Shown here in pieces: positions 46,042 to 60,300 of a stretch of 64,000 nt of DNA (the first letter of the stretch is position 1; the number at the start of each line of letters is the position of its first letter). Source of the DNA: Diacronema lutheri (Eukaryota; Haptophyta; Pavlovophyceae; Pavlovales; Pavlovaceae); contig JAGTXO010000001.1 in assembly GCA_019448385.1 (NCBI GenBank), forward strand, positions 1,488,001-1,552,000, in the 5' to 3' direction. The notes beneath the pieces are model-generated. The model searched no databases. It was not told the DNA's origin and saw only the letters and a program-made list of their open reading frames with translations. The translations under genes were made by a program, and so were the position numbers.

Positions 46042-49000
46042 ATGGAGGACTCCGTGAAGGACGCTTTGCGCGGCGGGCGGGGCGGCTCGGACAGTTTCTC
46101 GCTGGCCCTCAGCACCATTCTGTCGCCGGGAGATACCCACCCCCACGTGGTCCCATCCACTTGCCTCATCGCCCTGCTGCGTTACGCGGATTTCGGCACG
46201 AGCAGGGTTATGCTGGGCGACACGGGGTGCTCGCAGCATGCGCTCAAGGTGGCGCTGCGCAACCTGCGCAAAGCATGCGCGGATGCGGACCGGTTTGGGC
46301 AGGTGCTCGTGGTCGTGCTACCGTTCTGCCTCCGCGCGTCCAGCGGCCTCGCGCACTGGACGGCGGCGTACCTGCTCCTCGCGCCGCCCGCGCAGCGCGG
46401 CGCGCCGCCCGGCGCCGCGCTCGCCCTGCTCGCCGATTCGCGCACCTTGGGCAACGGCGAATCGGCGTACGCCACGGCGGCCGGCGTGCTCATCAAGAAG
46501 CTTGCGCAGCGCATCGGCAGAACAGCGCCGCCCATCGATGCCTTCAAGGCGCCCCCGCAGAGTGGGGCCGCGTGTTGCTTCGCCGCGGCAACAGTCGCGG
46601 CCGAGGTCGCGGCGAGCGCATCGACGCTCTACGGCCGCCGCGCGAATGTCCTTGTCGAGATCAAGAAGGCTTTGGACGCGCGCCTCGCGCGCCTCACGAC
46701 GGCCGCGTACGAGGAGACCCGCGCGCGCACGCTCCGCGCCGCCATCGGCGCTCTGCTCGGCGACCGCGCCAGGCGCTTCGGCCCGTTCACCCGCGAGGCC
46801 GCGCGGCTCGCCGAGGCCGCGCGGCTCGCCGAGGCGTGCGATGCCAGTGTCGGCGGATCCGCGCCCGACGGGCTGCTGCAGGCCGTCGAGGCGGCGCTGC
46901 GCGCGCCCGACGACCGCATCGCACGCACGGCCGCGCTCGACGCGCTCACGGGCGCTGCAGGCCGCGCGCTGTCGACGGCGGCCAGGCCGCGCGGCGCGGC
47001 GGCGCCAAGGCCGCCGTCGCGAGCGCCACCGCCGCGTGCGCCGCAGCGGCGCGCCGCCTCGGCGTGGGGGCCCCGACCATTCAGCCTCCTCGGCGGGGGC
47101 GAGGGCGACGGGGACGATGGCGACGCCACCACCGCTGACGACGGGGAGGGCGCGGAGGACGGGGACGACGACCTCGCGGGCGCGGCGGCTGCGGCGGTGG
47201 CGACGGGCACGGCGGCGACGAGCGCGGTGGCGGCGGGCGCGGCGCCAACCTCGCCGGCGGCGGCGGACGGCGGTGGCTCGGCGCCGCTCGAACGCCGCTG
47301 CGTCTACACTGCGCCTGATGAGGGCGACGCGGACGCGCGCGTGTACGACGCCAAGGACCCCGAGCAGCTAAAAGCGGGTAGGGCGCGGCTGCGGGCGAAC
47401 AGCGGGCGCGCGCCCGCCGTGGTCGACACGCTTTTCGCGCACGCGACGGGCACGATCGTCACGCGGCAGCGCACGGAGGGCGTGACCGGCGCGGGCATGC
47501 ACCACCTCGCCGCCCCGACGCAGGGCGCGGGGTACGGTACCGTCGTGCGGGCCGAGCTGGGCGAGCCCGGCTTCGCGGGGACGACACGGCACATGACGTC
47601 GGGCGTGGAGAACCAGCCGCGCGCGGTACGAGCGGCCGCGCGCGCGTACGCGCACGACGGCTGGGGCGGCGTGTACACTGCGCACGAGGACTTTGCCGCC
47701 TTCGAGGGCTTGCCGCGGCTCGCCGCGCCCGAATCGCTCGCGGCCATCGCCGGCGGGTCGGCGGACGCGGTGTTCTGCTGGCGGTCCGGCCGGTCCGTCA
47801 ACGGCGAGGTGACGACGGTTCACTTCAATGGCGACCGCGCCGCCGCCATCGACCACGCGCGGGCGCTGCGCGTCAGGCCCGATTGGCGCTCGCAGCCCAG
47901 GATCTACGAGGCGGCGTGCGGCGCGGAGGGCACGGTGCTGCTCGTGTGGGTCGTGCCCGACCGTCACAAAAACCCGCGGCTGGACTGGGCGCCGATTCTC
48001 GTCGTGATCCACCTGCCCGCCGACCCCGACTGGCTCGCGCGCGCCACGCCGGCGATCGCGAAGGCGCGGCGCGAGGTCGAGGACGGACGCGCGCGCGCGG
48101 AGGCGCGCGGCGTGCCGCAGCACCTCGCCTACACGCTGAGCCCACGCTTCCGAGGCACCGCGCCGCGCGGCGCCGCGCGCGTGCCGCCGCGCCTCGGCGC
48201 GAGCGACGCGCGCGAGGCGCGCGCGCTCGCGGCGCTCGAGTCGGCGCTCATGTTCGCGCCGGCCTGGCGGCGCGCGGTGCGCGCGGCGAGCCGCGCCCCC
48301 GGCAGTGGCGCCGCGGCCGTCGAGCGCGCGCTCGCGCGCCTGCACAACGCGCCCGAGCCCGATGACGAGAGCGCGCCCGAGTCGGCGCGCGTCGCGCCGC
48401 TCGCCGCCGCGCTCGAGCAGTCGGCGGGCTGGCCGGCGGGCACGGCGCGCATGGCGGCAAGCGTGACCAAGGGCCCCGGCGTCGGAGATGGCGCAGGTGG
48501 CGACGAAGCGATCAAGGTGGAGGAAACGGCGAAGACGAGCGGCGACGGCTGCACCGGCACGCCTCCTCTGCGCCCGGCCGCGCGCGCGGCCGGCGCGGCG
48601 GACGACGGAGGGGCGGCGGTCGTGGCGGGCGTCGAGGGCGAGCGCGACGCACTCGCCAAGACGGGTGCCGGCGGCTGCGACGACGACGCTCGCGAGCCGC
48701 TGTCGGCCGGCAAGCCCGGCGCACTCGCCGCCGCGGCGACCGTCGGGGGTTTCGGCGAGCTCGTCGGCAGCCTATGCGCGTGGCTGGCGCACGGCGCGGC
48801 TGGCGGCGCCATCGCGGCCATCTCCCCCGGGACGGCCGCGCGCGGAGCAAACGGCACGCCGCAGCGCGCCGAGCCGCCGGCCGCCGGCGATCCCGTCGCT
48901 CCGCACGCGCGCGTCGCCGCTGCGGCGCCCTTGGCGGGCAGCGCGGCGGCGCCGTCGTCGGACGCGCGCGACGCGCAGCGCGGCGTCGCGGGATTCGACG

Positions 49001-52000
49001 CGGCCGCGCACGCGCACGCGCGCGACGGCAGGCGGGCGGCACGGCGGATGCGCGAGCAAGAGGGGGCGGTGCACAGGGCCTTCCGCATGTCCCTCTGGCG
49101 CGACGCGACGTTTGCCGAGTTCGTTGAGAAGCTGCGCCCCGACGGCGGCGCGCAGCTGCTCGCGCGCGAGCCCACGCGGCGCGCGGCGGCGGTGCTGTGC
49201 GAGCTCGCGCGCGGCCGCGACGGCGCGAGCGGCGCGGCCGGGCTGCTGCACGAGATGAGAGCCGCCGATGCGCGCGCGCGCGAGGCCGCCAAAGCGGCGG
49301 CGGAGGCAGCGCGGCCTGCGCACGGGACGCTGCGCATCGTGGCAACCGTGGCGCTGGGCGGTGCGGTCTTCGCCGGCGTGTCAGCGCTGGTCGTTGCTTG
49401 CGCGGCGCGCACGGCGACCGGTGCGCTCTTTGGGGCCCGCCGCCCGCGGGCGGCCGCGCGCGGAGCCGACGACGCGCTCGGCGCGCCGCAGCGCGCCGAG
49501 CCGCCGCCCGCCGACAAGGGCAAGCGCAGGCGCGCCAGAGCCAACGACGACCCCGTCGACGCGGCGCGCAAGGCCGTGGGCAAGGCGGAGGGCAACTGCC
49601 GCAAGGCAGCCCGCCGGCTGCACCTCGCTGCACTGGGCGAGGAGGAGGCGCAGCAGCGCGTGCTCGACGCCGAGGCGGCGGAGCAGCTGGCGCGCTCGCG
49701 CGAGCCGGCCGGCGGCTGGGTAGGCAGCGCGCGCGCGCGCGCGCGCGCGCGCCCCGCCGCGCGCGCGCCCGTCGATTGGCGTGCGCGCAGCGCAGAACGG
49801 CGCGCCAGCTCCGTCACCCGCGCGCCGCCGCGCCCGTGCCCCTCGCGCGCAGGGGCGCCCTGCGGACCTGCGGCTGCAACAGGCGCACTTTGGCATGCGC
49901 GAAGATGCCGACGCGGATGTGCGCCGCGCGCACGAGGCGCTGCGCCGGGCGAGACAGGGTGTGGCGTGCGCCAAGGCCAGCGTGCGGCAGATGGAGGCGG
50001 CGTTGCTCAACGCGACGCGCTGCGCCACCGCGGTGCTCGCGCCGCGTGGCGTGCCGGAGGGTGACGAGCAGGCCGCGGCGAGAGAGCAGGCGGCGCTGGA
50101 CCGGGAGGCGCCGCCGGCCGCGCAACGCGCGGCGCCGACGGCGCGCTCGCCCTCGGAGCCGCCGTCCGAGTGGGGCCCGCCAGCGGTCGGCCGGCGCCCG
50201 ACGCCGCGTGCACTGTCGCACGCCGCGGGGCGCGGGGACGACAACCCGTTTGCGCCGCTCGCAACCGTCAGCGGCGATTGGTCGCCCACGCCGAGCTCGC
50301 GCTCGCCGTCCTCGCCGCCGCGGCAGCCGCCGTCCGACCGCCGCAGCGCGCAGCGTCGCAGCGCGCGCGCGCGGCCGCCGAGGCCGACCGTTTCGCCCGA
50401 GGACGCGCTCGCAGCCGAGCGCCAGGCGCGCGCGCTGTCGGAGCAGGCGGAGCAGAGGCGCGCCAAAAAGGCCGCCGCCAAGGCCGCGCGCCGCGCCGCG
50501 CGCGCCGCCGACAAGCGGACGGCGCGCGTCGTCCACGCGTGCGTAAGCGCCGCCTTGCGGCGCGTCTGCACGAGCGTCGCCACGGGCACGCCGCTCGCCG
50601 TGCTCCGCGAGCGCGCCGAGGGGCCGCGCGCGCCGAAGGCGGCGCCCGCGCCGCCACGCCGCGCAGCGGACGGCGGCCGCGCGCTCCGCCACGCGCGTAC
50701 GGCGGCCGCCGCGGCGGCGGAGCGCGAGGCGGCGGTGGCGGCCGACGCCGACGAGCGGTTCGAGCGGCAGCCCTCCGCCGCCCGGTTCGACGGCGGCGAT
50801 GGCGGCGGAGGCGGCCACGTCGAGGCGAGCGCGCGACCGCGCGCCGGCGAGGCCGGCGAGGCTGGCGCGCACGGCGCGCCTGGCGCAGCGGGGACCCCGG
50901 CGGCGTCGCTCGCGTCGCGCAGCCCGTGTGATGCGCGCCGCACGGCACGCCTCCCGCACGCACGCGCCGCAGCCACCTGCGCACGCAACGGCGGCTGGGG
51001 TGGCAACGTCGGCGGCGACGTGTGCGGCGATTGTTTCGGCGGCGGCGGCGTCCGTCGCGACGCCTGCGGCGGCGGCGACGCCACCTGCGGCTGCGGCGAT
51101 GGCGGCGTCGGTGCTGGCGCTGGCGAGGCCCCTGCACACGGTGCGCCGGCGCGCGCGACGGCGTCGCGCTTGCTGCGCTTGCTCGGCGCGCCACGCGCCG
51201 TGCTCGGTGCGATGGCGCACGCCGCGGCCGTGTTGGCGCGCGGCGTGGCCGCAGCCGTCGCTGGCGTGCGCGCCGCCGCGCGCGCCGTGCGGCGCGCGCG
51301 CCGCCGAGCGCCTCGCGCGCGCCGCACGGCTGCGCGGCGGGCTCGCGGCCCGCCGATGCGCGACGTCGACGGCGCCCTGCGGCCCTCGCCGTCCTGGTTG
51401 CGCACACGCCTCGTCTGCGGCCGGCGCCTCGCGCCTCTGCGCCGCGCGGGCGCGCGCCCGCCGCCCGCACACGCCGCGCCGAGTTCCCGCGCGCGCGCTG
51501 CGCAACCCGACAGCGACGCGCCGGCGTGCGCGCCGCGGCGCTCGGCGCCTGTCGGTGCGCCGCCGCGCGCGCGTGGCCTACGCGCGGCGCGCGCACGGCG
51601 CTTCCTCGACGTCGCCGGCCGCGCGGCGCGGAGCGCGCGCCTCGGCGCGCGCATCACGCGCCAGCGCACGCCGGGTTCGCCATCGGAGCCCTGCACGGCC
51701 GAGAGCGGCGACGGCGCGGGCGCCGGCGGCGTCGGCGCGGCGGCGCCTGGCGCGGCGACGATGCGCGCCACCGGCGCGCGCGCAGCGCGCGCTGCGGCGG
51801 CGGCGGTCGGTGGCGCCTCGCGTCTCGCGCGCCGCGCGATGGCAAGCGCCGCCGCCGCTGCCACCTCCATCGCCGGCGCTGCCGCCTCGACCGTCGCCGC
51901 CGCCGCCGTTGCCATCGGCGCGGCCGTCACGTCACCGGCGTTCGCCGCGGCGCGCGGCATGGCGGCCGCATGCGTCGCTGCCTGCGCCCGCCCCACCGCC

Positions 52001-54300
52001 GCGCAGGCGGCCGCGTCGCGCGCGCTCGGCGCGCTCTTCGTGCTCGTCGACGCGGCCGACGCGGCGGGCGACAGCGACGCCGCGCTCGGCGCGCTCGCGG
52101 CCGCGGTCGACGCGATGGAGCTGCGCCCGCCGCCGGCCTTTTGGCGCGCGGGCCGCGCCGCGGCGTACGCACCGCGTCCGCCGCCCCTCGACTCGGCGCG
52201 GCCGCGCTACAACCGGCGCGCGCGCGCACCTAGCCCTCCCGTCGCGGCCGCGCGGCGCAATCTAGCGCGCGCGGTGCGCGAGCTCACGCGCGCCGCGCGC
52301 GCTGAGCGCGAGCGCGCGCCGGCGCCGCGCGGCGCGCGCGGCGGCGTGCTCCACGCGCTGCGCGCGTCGCTCCCCGTGCACGCGCGCGTTGCGCTCGGCA
52401 CGGACGCGGAGCTGCGCGCGGACATCGCCGCGTTCGCGCGCGCGCGCCGCGAGCTGCACAGCCTCACCGACGCCGAGGTGGCGGCGCTCGCGCGCCCGGA
52501 CGGGCCGCCGCTGCCCGTGCGGCTCGCGTGCACGGCGGTCGCGCGCGCGCGCGGCGTGACCGTGCTGCTCGACATCGTGCCGCGCGGCGGCGGCGCGCCC
52601 GAGCGGCTCGTGTGCCGCGCCCGTCGCCGCGGCGCCGCCTCGCGCACGCCACGGCCGACAGCCGCCGTTATCGCGCGCGCGCCTCGCATAGCGGCGCGCG
52701 TTGGCCACACTGAGCCGGCGCGCGCGTGCGCGGGCGGATCGATCGGGGTCGCGCGCCTCCGTTCAGCGCGCCGCCGCTCTTGGCGTGGGGCGCGGCTCGA
52801 CGTGCACACCCGCGAGCGGCTGGCCACACCGGTGCCAGGCCACGTCGTGGCCTGCGCCGCCGCCTCGGCCATCGGCGCGTGCGTCGCTCGCGCGCGGCTT
52901 GGGCTTGCACGGCTGGCGCGCGCGTGGCCCTGCGCCTCCGCTCCACTGGCCACTGCTGCTGTCGCCTTCGCGCCTGCCGCCGACGGTGTTTTCTGCGCCC
53001 CGCTGGGCGCTCCTGCATCCGCCTTCGCGCCTGCCGCCGACGGTGTTTTCCCCGCCGCACTAGCCGCTGCTGCATCCGCCTTCGCGCCTGCCGCCGATTT
53101 TCCCGCCCCACTAGTTGCTCCTGCACTCGCCTCCGCGCCAGCCACCGACGGCGTTTTCCCCGCCCCACTAGTCGCTGCCGCTGTCGCGTCCGCGCCTGCC
53201 GCCGCGGGCGTGTCTTCCGCCCCACCAGCCATCGCCGCCGCGCCCGCCGCCAACGTGCGCACCGCCAACGTGCCCGTTGCCAACGAGGCTACCGCCACCG
53301 AACCAGCCGCCCTTGAGCTTCCCCTCCAACCCGCCAACTCGGCGCTGCTGGCGTGGGCGGGCGACGCGGCTGCGCGCCGGCTGGCCTCCGCCGCCGCGAG
53401 CGCCGGCCTCCCGCAGGCAGAGGTGGAGCGCATCGCCAGCGGCGACATGCTCGCCTCAACCGTCGACGCGTGCTGCGAGGTCGTGCTGCGCGTGCACGGG
53501 CAGGCCGGCGGCGGGCATGTCTGCCACGTGCCGCTCGCCGCGCAACCCGCGGTGTTCCAGGACGGCGCCGAGCGCGCCGCGCTGCTGCACCGCCTGCGCA
53601 GCGAGGCGACAACGCAGGCTGTCATCGGCGTGTGGAGCCCGTCGGACGAGCGCGGCGGCGCGGGCGGTGACGACGGCGCGCAGCTCGCCTCCGGCCATTT
53701 CACCGCGTTGCGCCTTGTGCGCGTCGCGCGCGCGGGCGAGCATCGCTACGACGCGGTGCTCGTCGACACGCTCGCGTCGCCCTGCAGGCAGGCGCTCATG
53801 CTCGCCAAGGCGATAACTGTCACGCTGCACGCGGCGGGTCTCGACATTTCGCGCGTGCGCCGCGCGCTGCTGCTCAACGAGGCGGCGCAGCGTGGCGCGA
53901 CGTGCGGCCTCGCGATAGTGGGCGCGCTCAACGACGCGCTCGCCGCGGCGGGCTGCTCGTCCGCGCCGCGCACGTTCAGCGTGGCGGACATGTACGCTGT
54001 CGGCGAGCGCCTCCGCGTCGCGCTGACCGGCGCGGCCAGCGATCGTGCGCCGGGCGGCGTCTGCGCGGTCACGAGCGCGGTGCGTGGCGGGGGCAGCCCC
54101 GATCGCGCCGAAACGCCGCCGCAGACGCGCGGCGCCAAGGCCGCCGCTGGCGTCACCGCCGCCGCCACCGCCGCCGCCACGCCGCCGCCGCCCGCGCTGG
54201 GCGCCGCCGCCGCCGCCACCGCCGCCGCCGCCGCTGCTGCCGCCGCCGTGGCCGCGCCGTCACCGCCGCCACCGCCGCCGCCGGCCGGCGACGAGGGCGA

Positions 54301-54399
<99 letters not shown>

Positions 54400-57300
54400 G
54401 CGCACGTTCTTGAAGCTCGCGCCCAGGGCGCGCGCGGCCGCCTCGGCGCGTGAGGCGTTGCGCGCCGCGTGTGCGCGTGCGGACGCGGCGGCGTCGTCAC
54501 ACGCGTCGGCGCCGCACGCGCCCGCCGGTGCGCGCCGCCGGCGGCGCGCGGGCGCAGGCGAGCTGGCGCTCGCGGCTGCGCGCGCGCTCGCCTCGACGGA
54601 GCACGGCGATTTGACGGACGACGCGCTCGAGGCCGCCGTCGAGCAGGAGCTGGGCGACGAGCGCGGCCAACTGCTGCTGTGCACGCGGGGCGCAGTGGCG
54701 CAAAGGCCCGCGCTTTGCCGGCTCCTGAAGCACGCGTGCGCGTCGGCGCGCGCGGCGAAGCGCGCGCAATTCACGGTGTTCGTCGTGCGCGCGGCCACGC
54801 GCGGCGAGCGGGGGGGCGCCGCCGCGAGGCGCGTGGACTCGGTGGTCGAGCTGTCGTGCGCGCTGCACGAGAAGGCGGGCGCGCTCGGCGGCCTCCAGAG
54901 CGTCTGTGTGCGTGGCTTCGCCCTCGAGCGCCGCCGGACACTCGACGCTGGCGCCGAGGCCGGCGCGTCCGCCATCGGCCAGGACGAGCAGGTCGAGGCA
55001 GAGGCGGGCGAGGCGTGCGTCGCCGGCGTGACGATGGCCAAGCAGCTGCGTCAGTTTGCCGAGCAAGCTGCCCGCGACGACGTGCTCTTCCACGTCGCCG
55101 TGTCCGAGGCCGACGCCCACGCCCGGCTGGCGCGCGTTGCGGGTGACGATGTCGGCGCGTACAGCGTCGTGCTCGCAGTCGCCGGGCTCGTCTGGCTGGC
55201 CAAGGCCGACGAGGTTGCGCCGGCGGCCGCCCAGTCCGCCGCCGTGCCGCCCGCCGCCCCGCCTGCTGCCGCCACGTCCGCCGACGCCGAGCGCGACGCC
55301 TCGCCTTCCGACCGCCTGCGCGCGCTGACGCTCGCCGTGCGAGTCGCGCTCGCGCGCGGCGTGCTGCGCCACCTCCTCGCCGACGCGTCGCCGGGCGCGT
55401 CCGCGACCGCTGGCGGTAGTTGCGCGACGCCCGTCGAGGCGGCCGCGTCCGACGCCGCGCCGCCCGCCACGGGCGTCGTGACGAGTGGCGTTGCGGCGGG
55501 CGCTGTGGCGGCCGCACCGGCTGCTGCGGGCGGGGCGATGGCGGGTGCATCGCCCATCGCGCGGCCGGCGAAGCGCGCGCGGCGCACGCTCACCGCCGCT
55601 CCAGCCGCCTCGGCCGTTGCGGCCGCTGGAGGCGCACGCGCTGGCGCACGCGGCGCGGCCGGCGCGCCTCGCGCGCGCGCCGCGCGCGCGCCGGCCGAGT
55701 ACGTCTGGCTTGCCATCGCGCGCCGGATGCTGGCGGCGCGACACGCGGCGGCCGCGGGCGGCGACTTTGTCGCGTCGTGCGTCGCCGCGATGCAGGCCGA
55801 GTACGGCGACGGCTGTGCCGTCGTCGTCGGCGACGCGCCTGGTGACGCCTTGGTCGAGGCTGCGGCGGCGGCGCTGCTCGAGGGCAAGCACGCGGCGGTG
55901 AGCCTCGGCTGCGTCGACCGGCCGGCGGTGCTCGTCGTGCAGCGCGCCGTGGACGCGCCCACGTCGCGCGTGCACGGGTGGTGCGCGCACGCGGCGGGCG
56001 CCGCCGAGTTTGACGAGGGCGCCGCGCGCGACGTGTTCAACGCGATCGTCGAGCGCGCGTGGGCGCTGCGTCCGGACCCGGCCGACGGCAGCCCGCCGCC
56101 CACGCGCACGTGGGAGGTCGAGCGCATCGCTGACGACGCGCCCGACCAGGCGGGCGTGGCCGCGCTGCGCGTGCTCTACGCGCTCGTCGCGGCGCACGGC
56201 CGCTACCGCTCGGCCGCCGCGCTCTCTGGCGCGCTCGCGCAGCTGCACGCGCCCGACGCCGCCGGCGCGCGCGCGGAGGTCGTCGCGGCGGCGTGCGCGG
56301 TGCCGCCCGGCGCGCGGCCGGGCGCCGCGCCGGCGGCCGCGCGGGACGACGCGAGGGAGCGCGCATGGGAGGGCGCTCGGATCGCCGCGCTCGCCGTCGG
56401 CGCGGACGCTGCGCGCAGGCGTGTCGCGCCCGTGCGCGCGCTCGTCGACGCGCTCGGCACGCCACCGACCTCGGCGATCACGGGCGGGCCGGCGGTGCGG
56501 CTCGCGGGCGCGGGCGACGGCGGCCACGGTGCACGGTGGGTGGGCGGGCAGGCGGCGACGCCCGCCGAGCAGCTGCCGAGGGAGCTGCTGCGCGCCTACC
56601 ACGAGGCGGTGCTGTGCGTCACGCCCGGCAGCCTCCAGCTCGACTCGGCGGCGCTCGACGCGGTCACGCGGCCGCGCGAAAACGACACGCTGGAAGGCCT
56701 CCTCGCGCGCGTCAGCTGGCAGTGCGGCACGAGGGCGAGCACGTGCGCCATGCTCGCCACGTTTTCCGAGCAGGCGGGCACCGGCTCGCGCGTCGCGCTC
56801 AAGGCCCTCCGCACGAGCTCCGACCTGGCCGGGCTGACGGCGGCTGCGGTCGGGCAGCAGGCGCCGCAGACGCCGCCGCCGCCGCTGCTCGTGATGCTCG
56901 GCCGCTGCCCCAGCCCGCTCGTCGGCGGCGGCCTCTTCCCGCCCGACCGCGCGACGGGCGAGCCGGCGGTGCACGCGGCGACGTCCGAGCTCGCCGTCGA
57001 GCTGCTGCGCGACGCGCGCGCGCTGGCCGGCACGGACGGGCGGCTCGTCGTGCTGTGCCTCGAGGCGTCCAACCCGCTCTGGTTCTGCCCCAAGGTGCGC
57101 GAGCTCGAGCTGCCGCGGACGCGGTCGGACGGCGTGCGCGCGTCCGGCTGCACCTGCCCTGCGACGTGCAGCGATGCGCGCGGCGCGGCGGGTGGCGCTG
57201 CCCGCGGCGCATCGACGCGGCCGGCGGCGCGCGCGATCAACAAGGCGGTGCTCGACCACTTCGTCGCGCTTTTCGGCCGCGAGGGCTTCGCGACCTTTGA

Positions 57301-60300
57301 GTTTGCGGGCGGCGGCGAGGCGAGCTGGCTGTGCGACAGCGCGGCCGGCAAGACGACCGTCGCGGCGTGCGCGTCGCTCCCGCCGCGCATGGGCGATGGG
57401 CAGCTGGCCATCCGGCGGCACACGCTCGGCACGGGCGCCGACGCGCCGGCGCACGCCGTCGTCTCGCTCCGCGTCGCGCACGTGAGCCACGCCATCCGCC
57501 GCGCGGCGGACGACGGCGGCGCGCGCGCCGAGCGGATGGCGCGCGCCGCGCGCGCGTTTTGCGATGTGGCGGCCGCGCTGCGCGTCGACGCGATCCTGGC
57601 GGAGGTGCCCGAGGACCGCCCGACGGGCACGCCCTTCCTTGGCGGGCTGCTCGAGTTTTGGAACAAACGCCACGGGAGCTCGACGGCGCCAGCCACGCTC
57701 GCGCTCGGAGACGTGCGCGAGGTGGCCAAGCGGACGGCCGACGCAGCGGCCGGCCGAGCGGACGAGGTCCCTGCGGCTGGCCGTCCGCAGGTCGCGGCGC
57801 GCGCGTGCGCTGGCGCGATTGGCGGCGGCGCGGGCGCGGCGGGCGCCTCGGACGCTGCGCCCCGTGCACTGGCGGGCGCGTCGGGTGCGCGCACGGACGG
57901 CGGCCCTGCCGACGCACCGCGCCAGCTGGAGAGCCGCTACGGCGAGGCGAGCAAGCTCGACCTACCCCAAGATTCCACTACGGGCTGCGTCCTCGACGCT
58001 CGCGAGGCCCAGGACCGCGCGCGCGTGCCTGCTGCGCCCGACGGCACAGCGCTGCGCCGCGTGCTCGACGCCGTCGGCGCGGGCGCGCCCGCGCAGCGCA
58101 GCCCGCGCTGGCACGACGAGCGATGGGAGGAGGTCACGGGCAGCAAGGTTGGCGACGTCGTGAACGACAACGCCGGCGTCGCGCACGAGACGCTCACCGA
58201 CGAGTACGTGCACCGGCGGCGGCGCGAGGTGCGGACCAAGGCGACGACCGCGGGCATCCTCGGCGAGGCCGTCGCGCTGCGCAAGCTGGCGGCCGCGTAC
58301 GGCATCACCGTCGTGTGCAACCTGCCGATGGTGCGTGCGGACCCGCACGACAAGAGCGCGCCGTTCGCCTTCTCGCCGGACGGGCTCGCCATCCTCCCCG
58401 AAGACAACGAGCAGGTCCTCGTCGAGGTGAAGACGCTCACCAAGGCGGACGCCAAGGCGCACGAGGACGGGCCGCCGCAGCCGCACCGCGATCAGCTGCA
58501 GCTCGGCATGCACGTCCTCGGCGTGCGCAAAGCGCTCTACGTGCAGTACCTCAGGCACGAGGACCGGATCGTCGTGCACGTCGTGACGCGCGGCGCCGGC
58601 TGGCTTGCATTCGCGCAGCCGAGGGTGCAGGCCTTCTGGGCGCGCGTCGTCGAGCGGCGCGCGCGGCTCGAGCGCGCGCGCGCCGACCACCCGGCTGCGA
58701 GCCGGCGGCACCGGCGGCAGCAGACGCCGGCCGGGCCGCCGCTCGTGCTCGCGCTGGACGGGCGCATCCCCGCCGCGCGCGCCGCCGCGCTGCACGCCGT
58801 CGCGCACGGCACCGCGAGCGCGGCGGCGGTGGCGGCGACGGCGGCGACGGGCGACGCGACGGCGTTGCAAGACGCGATCGCGGCGCTGCGCGCGCCCGTC
58901 GGCAATGCGGCGATCGACAGCGCAGCGCGTGCGGAGCGCGCGGCCGTCGAGCGGGCGATCGCGTACCTCGGGCAGCCGGCAGGCGACGCCGCCGCCCGCG
59001 GCACGGCCGAGGCGGCCGAGGAGGAGAGGACGGTCGACGCCGACATCTGCGCGTTGCTGCACCAGCTCGGCGCGAGCGTGGCGCACGTGCACGTCGAGGA
59101 CGCGGATTGCGTCACGCGTGAGCACTGGGGCGGGGCGGTGCTCGCTGCAGCGGGCGACCCGTCGAGCGCCCCCGCCATTTCGAGCGTCATCGTCGCGCAC
59201 ATCGTGCGGCTCGCCGGCTTTGGCGTCGAGCTCCCGCAGTCGATTCGCGTCGCCCCCAGCACGGCCGACTGGCACGAGGGCTGGCTCGACGTGCAGTGCG
59301 TGCTGCTGCGCACGCGCCGGCGCGGGCGGCGCGACGACGACTTTGTGGCCGTCGTCAGGCGCGGTGGGCGCTGGTTTGCGTGCGAGCCCGGCCGCGCGCG
59401 GCGGCTGCAGTGGCGGTCGGTCCTGCGCCGCGCGCGCGGCGGCGTCGACGGGACCGGCGAGGAGGCGTTCGCGGTCGTCTACGTGCGGCGCGGCGACGCG
59501 GCCGGCGACGCGGCTGGCGACGCGCAGGCCGAACGGGCGCGCGGCGGGCGCGCGCGCAGGCGCACGCGCGGCGGCACGCGCAAGCGCAAGCGCGGCGCCT
59601 CCGCCGGGCTCGAGGCGGCCGCGCCCGCCGGCGCGCCGGCTGCCGCGCCCGCCGGCGCGCCGGCGGGCGCTGCTCACCGCCCGCCCGCCATGCGCGCGAC
59701 GGTCGCCGCGCGCACCACGCGCTCTGTGACCGACGCGCGGCACTCGGCGCCTGCCGCCACGGTTGCACCTGTCTTCGACTGGCGCGCCGGCCGCCCGCCC
59801 CCCGCCGCTCGAGCCCGCCACCCGCGGCCGCGTGGGCGCGCGCCACCGGGCAAGGCCTGGGACAGCGTCTCGGGTGCGTGGGCGGACAAGCCGACTGGTG
59901 CTGCCGTCGCCGGCGCGCCGCCGCCGCTGCCGCCCGCCGCCGCGCCGCCGCCCACCGCCGCGCCGCCGCCCGCCGCCGCGCCGCCGCCCGCCGTCGCGCC
60001 GCCGCCCGCCGCCGCGCCGCCGCCGCCGCCGCCACCGGCGGCGCTCAACCGCTGGCAGCACGTCGGCGCGGGCGGCAGCGCGGCGGGCCGGCGGCTCGCG
60101 GCCATCGCACGGCGGCAGCGCGGCGTGCGCGCGCCGCCGCCCACCGCGCGCTTCCTCGCTACGCTGCCGCCACCGCCACGCGACGGCCTCGCGCGCACGA
60201 GCAAGCAGGCGCGCGCGAGGCGCAACGCGGACGGACGGCCGGCGCACGCGCGCGCGGCCAACGCGCGCGCCTTCTACCGCGGCGTGGAGCTCGGCGTGCA

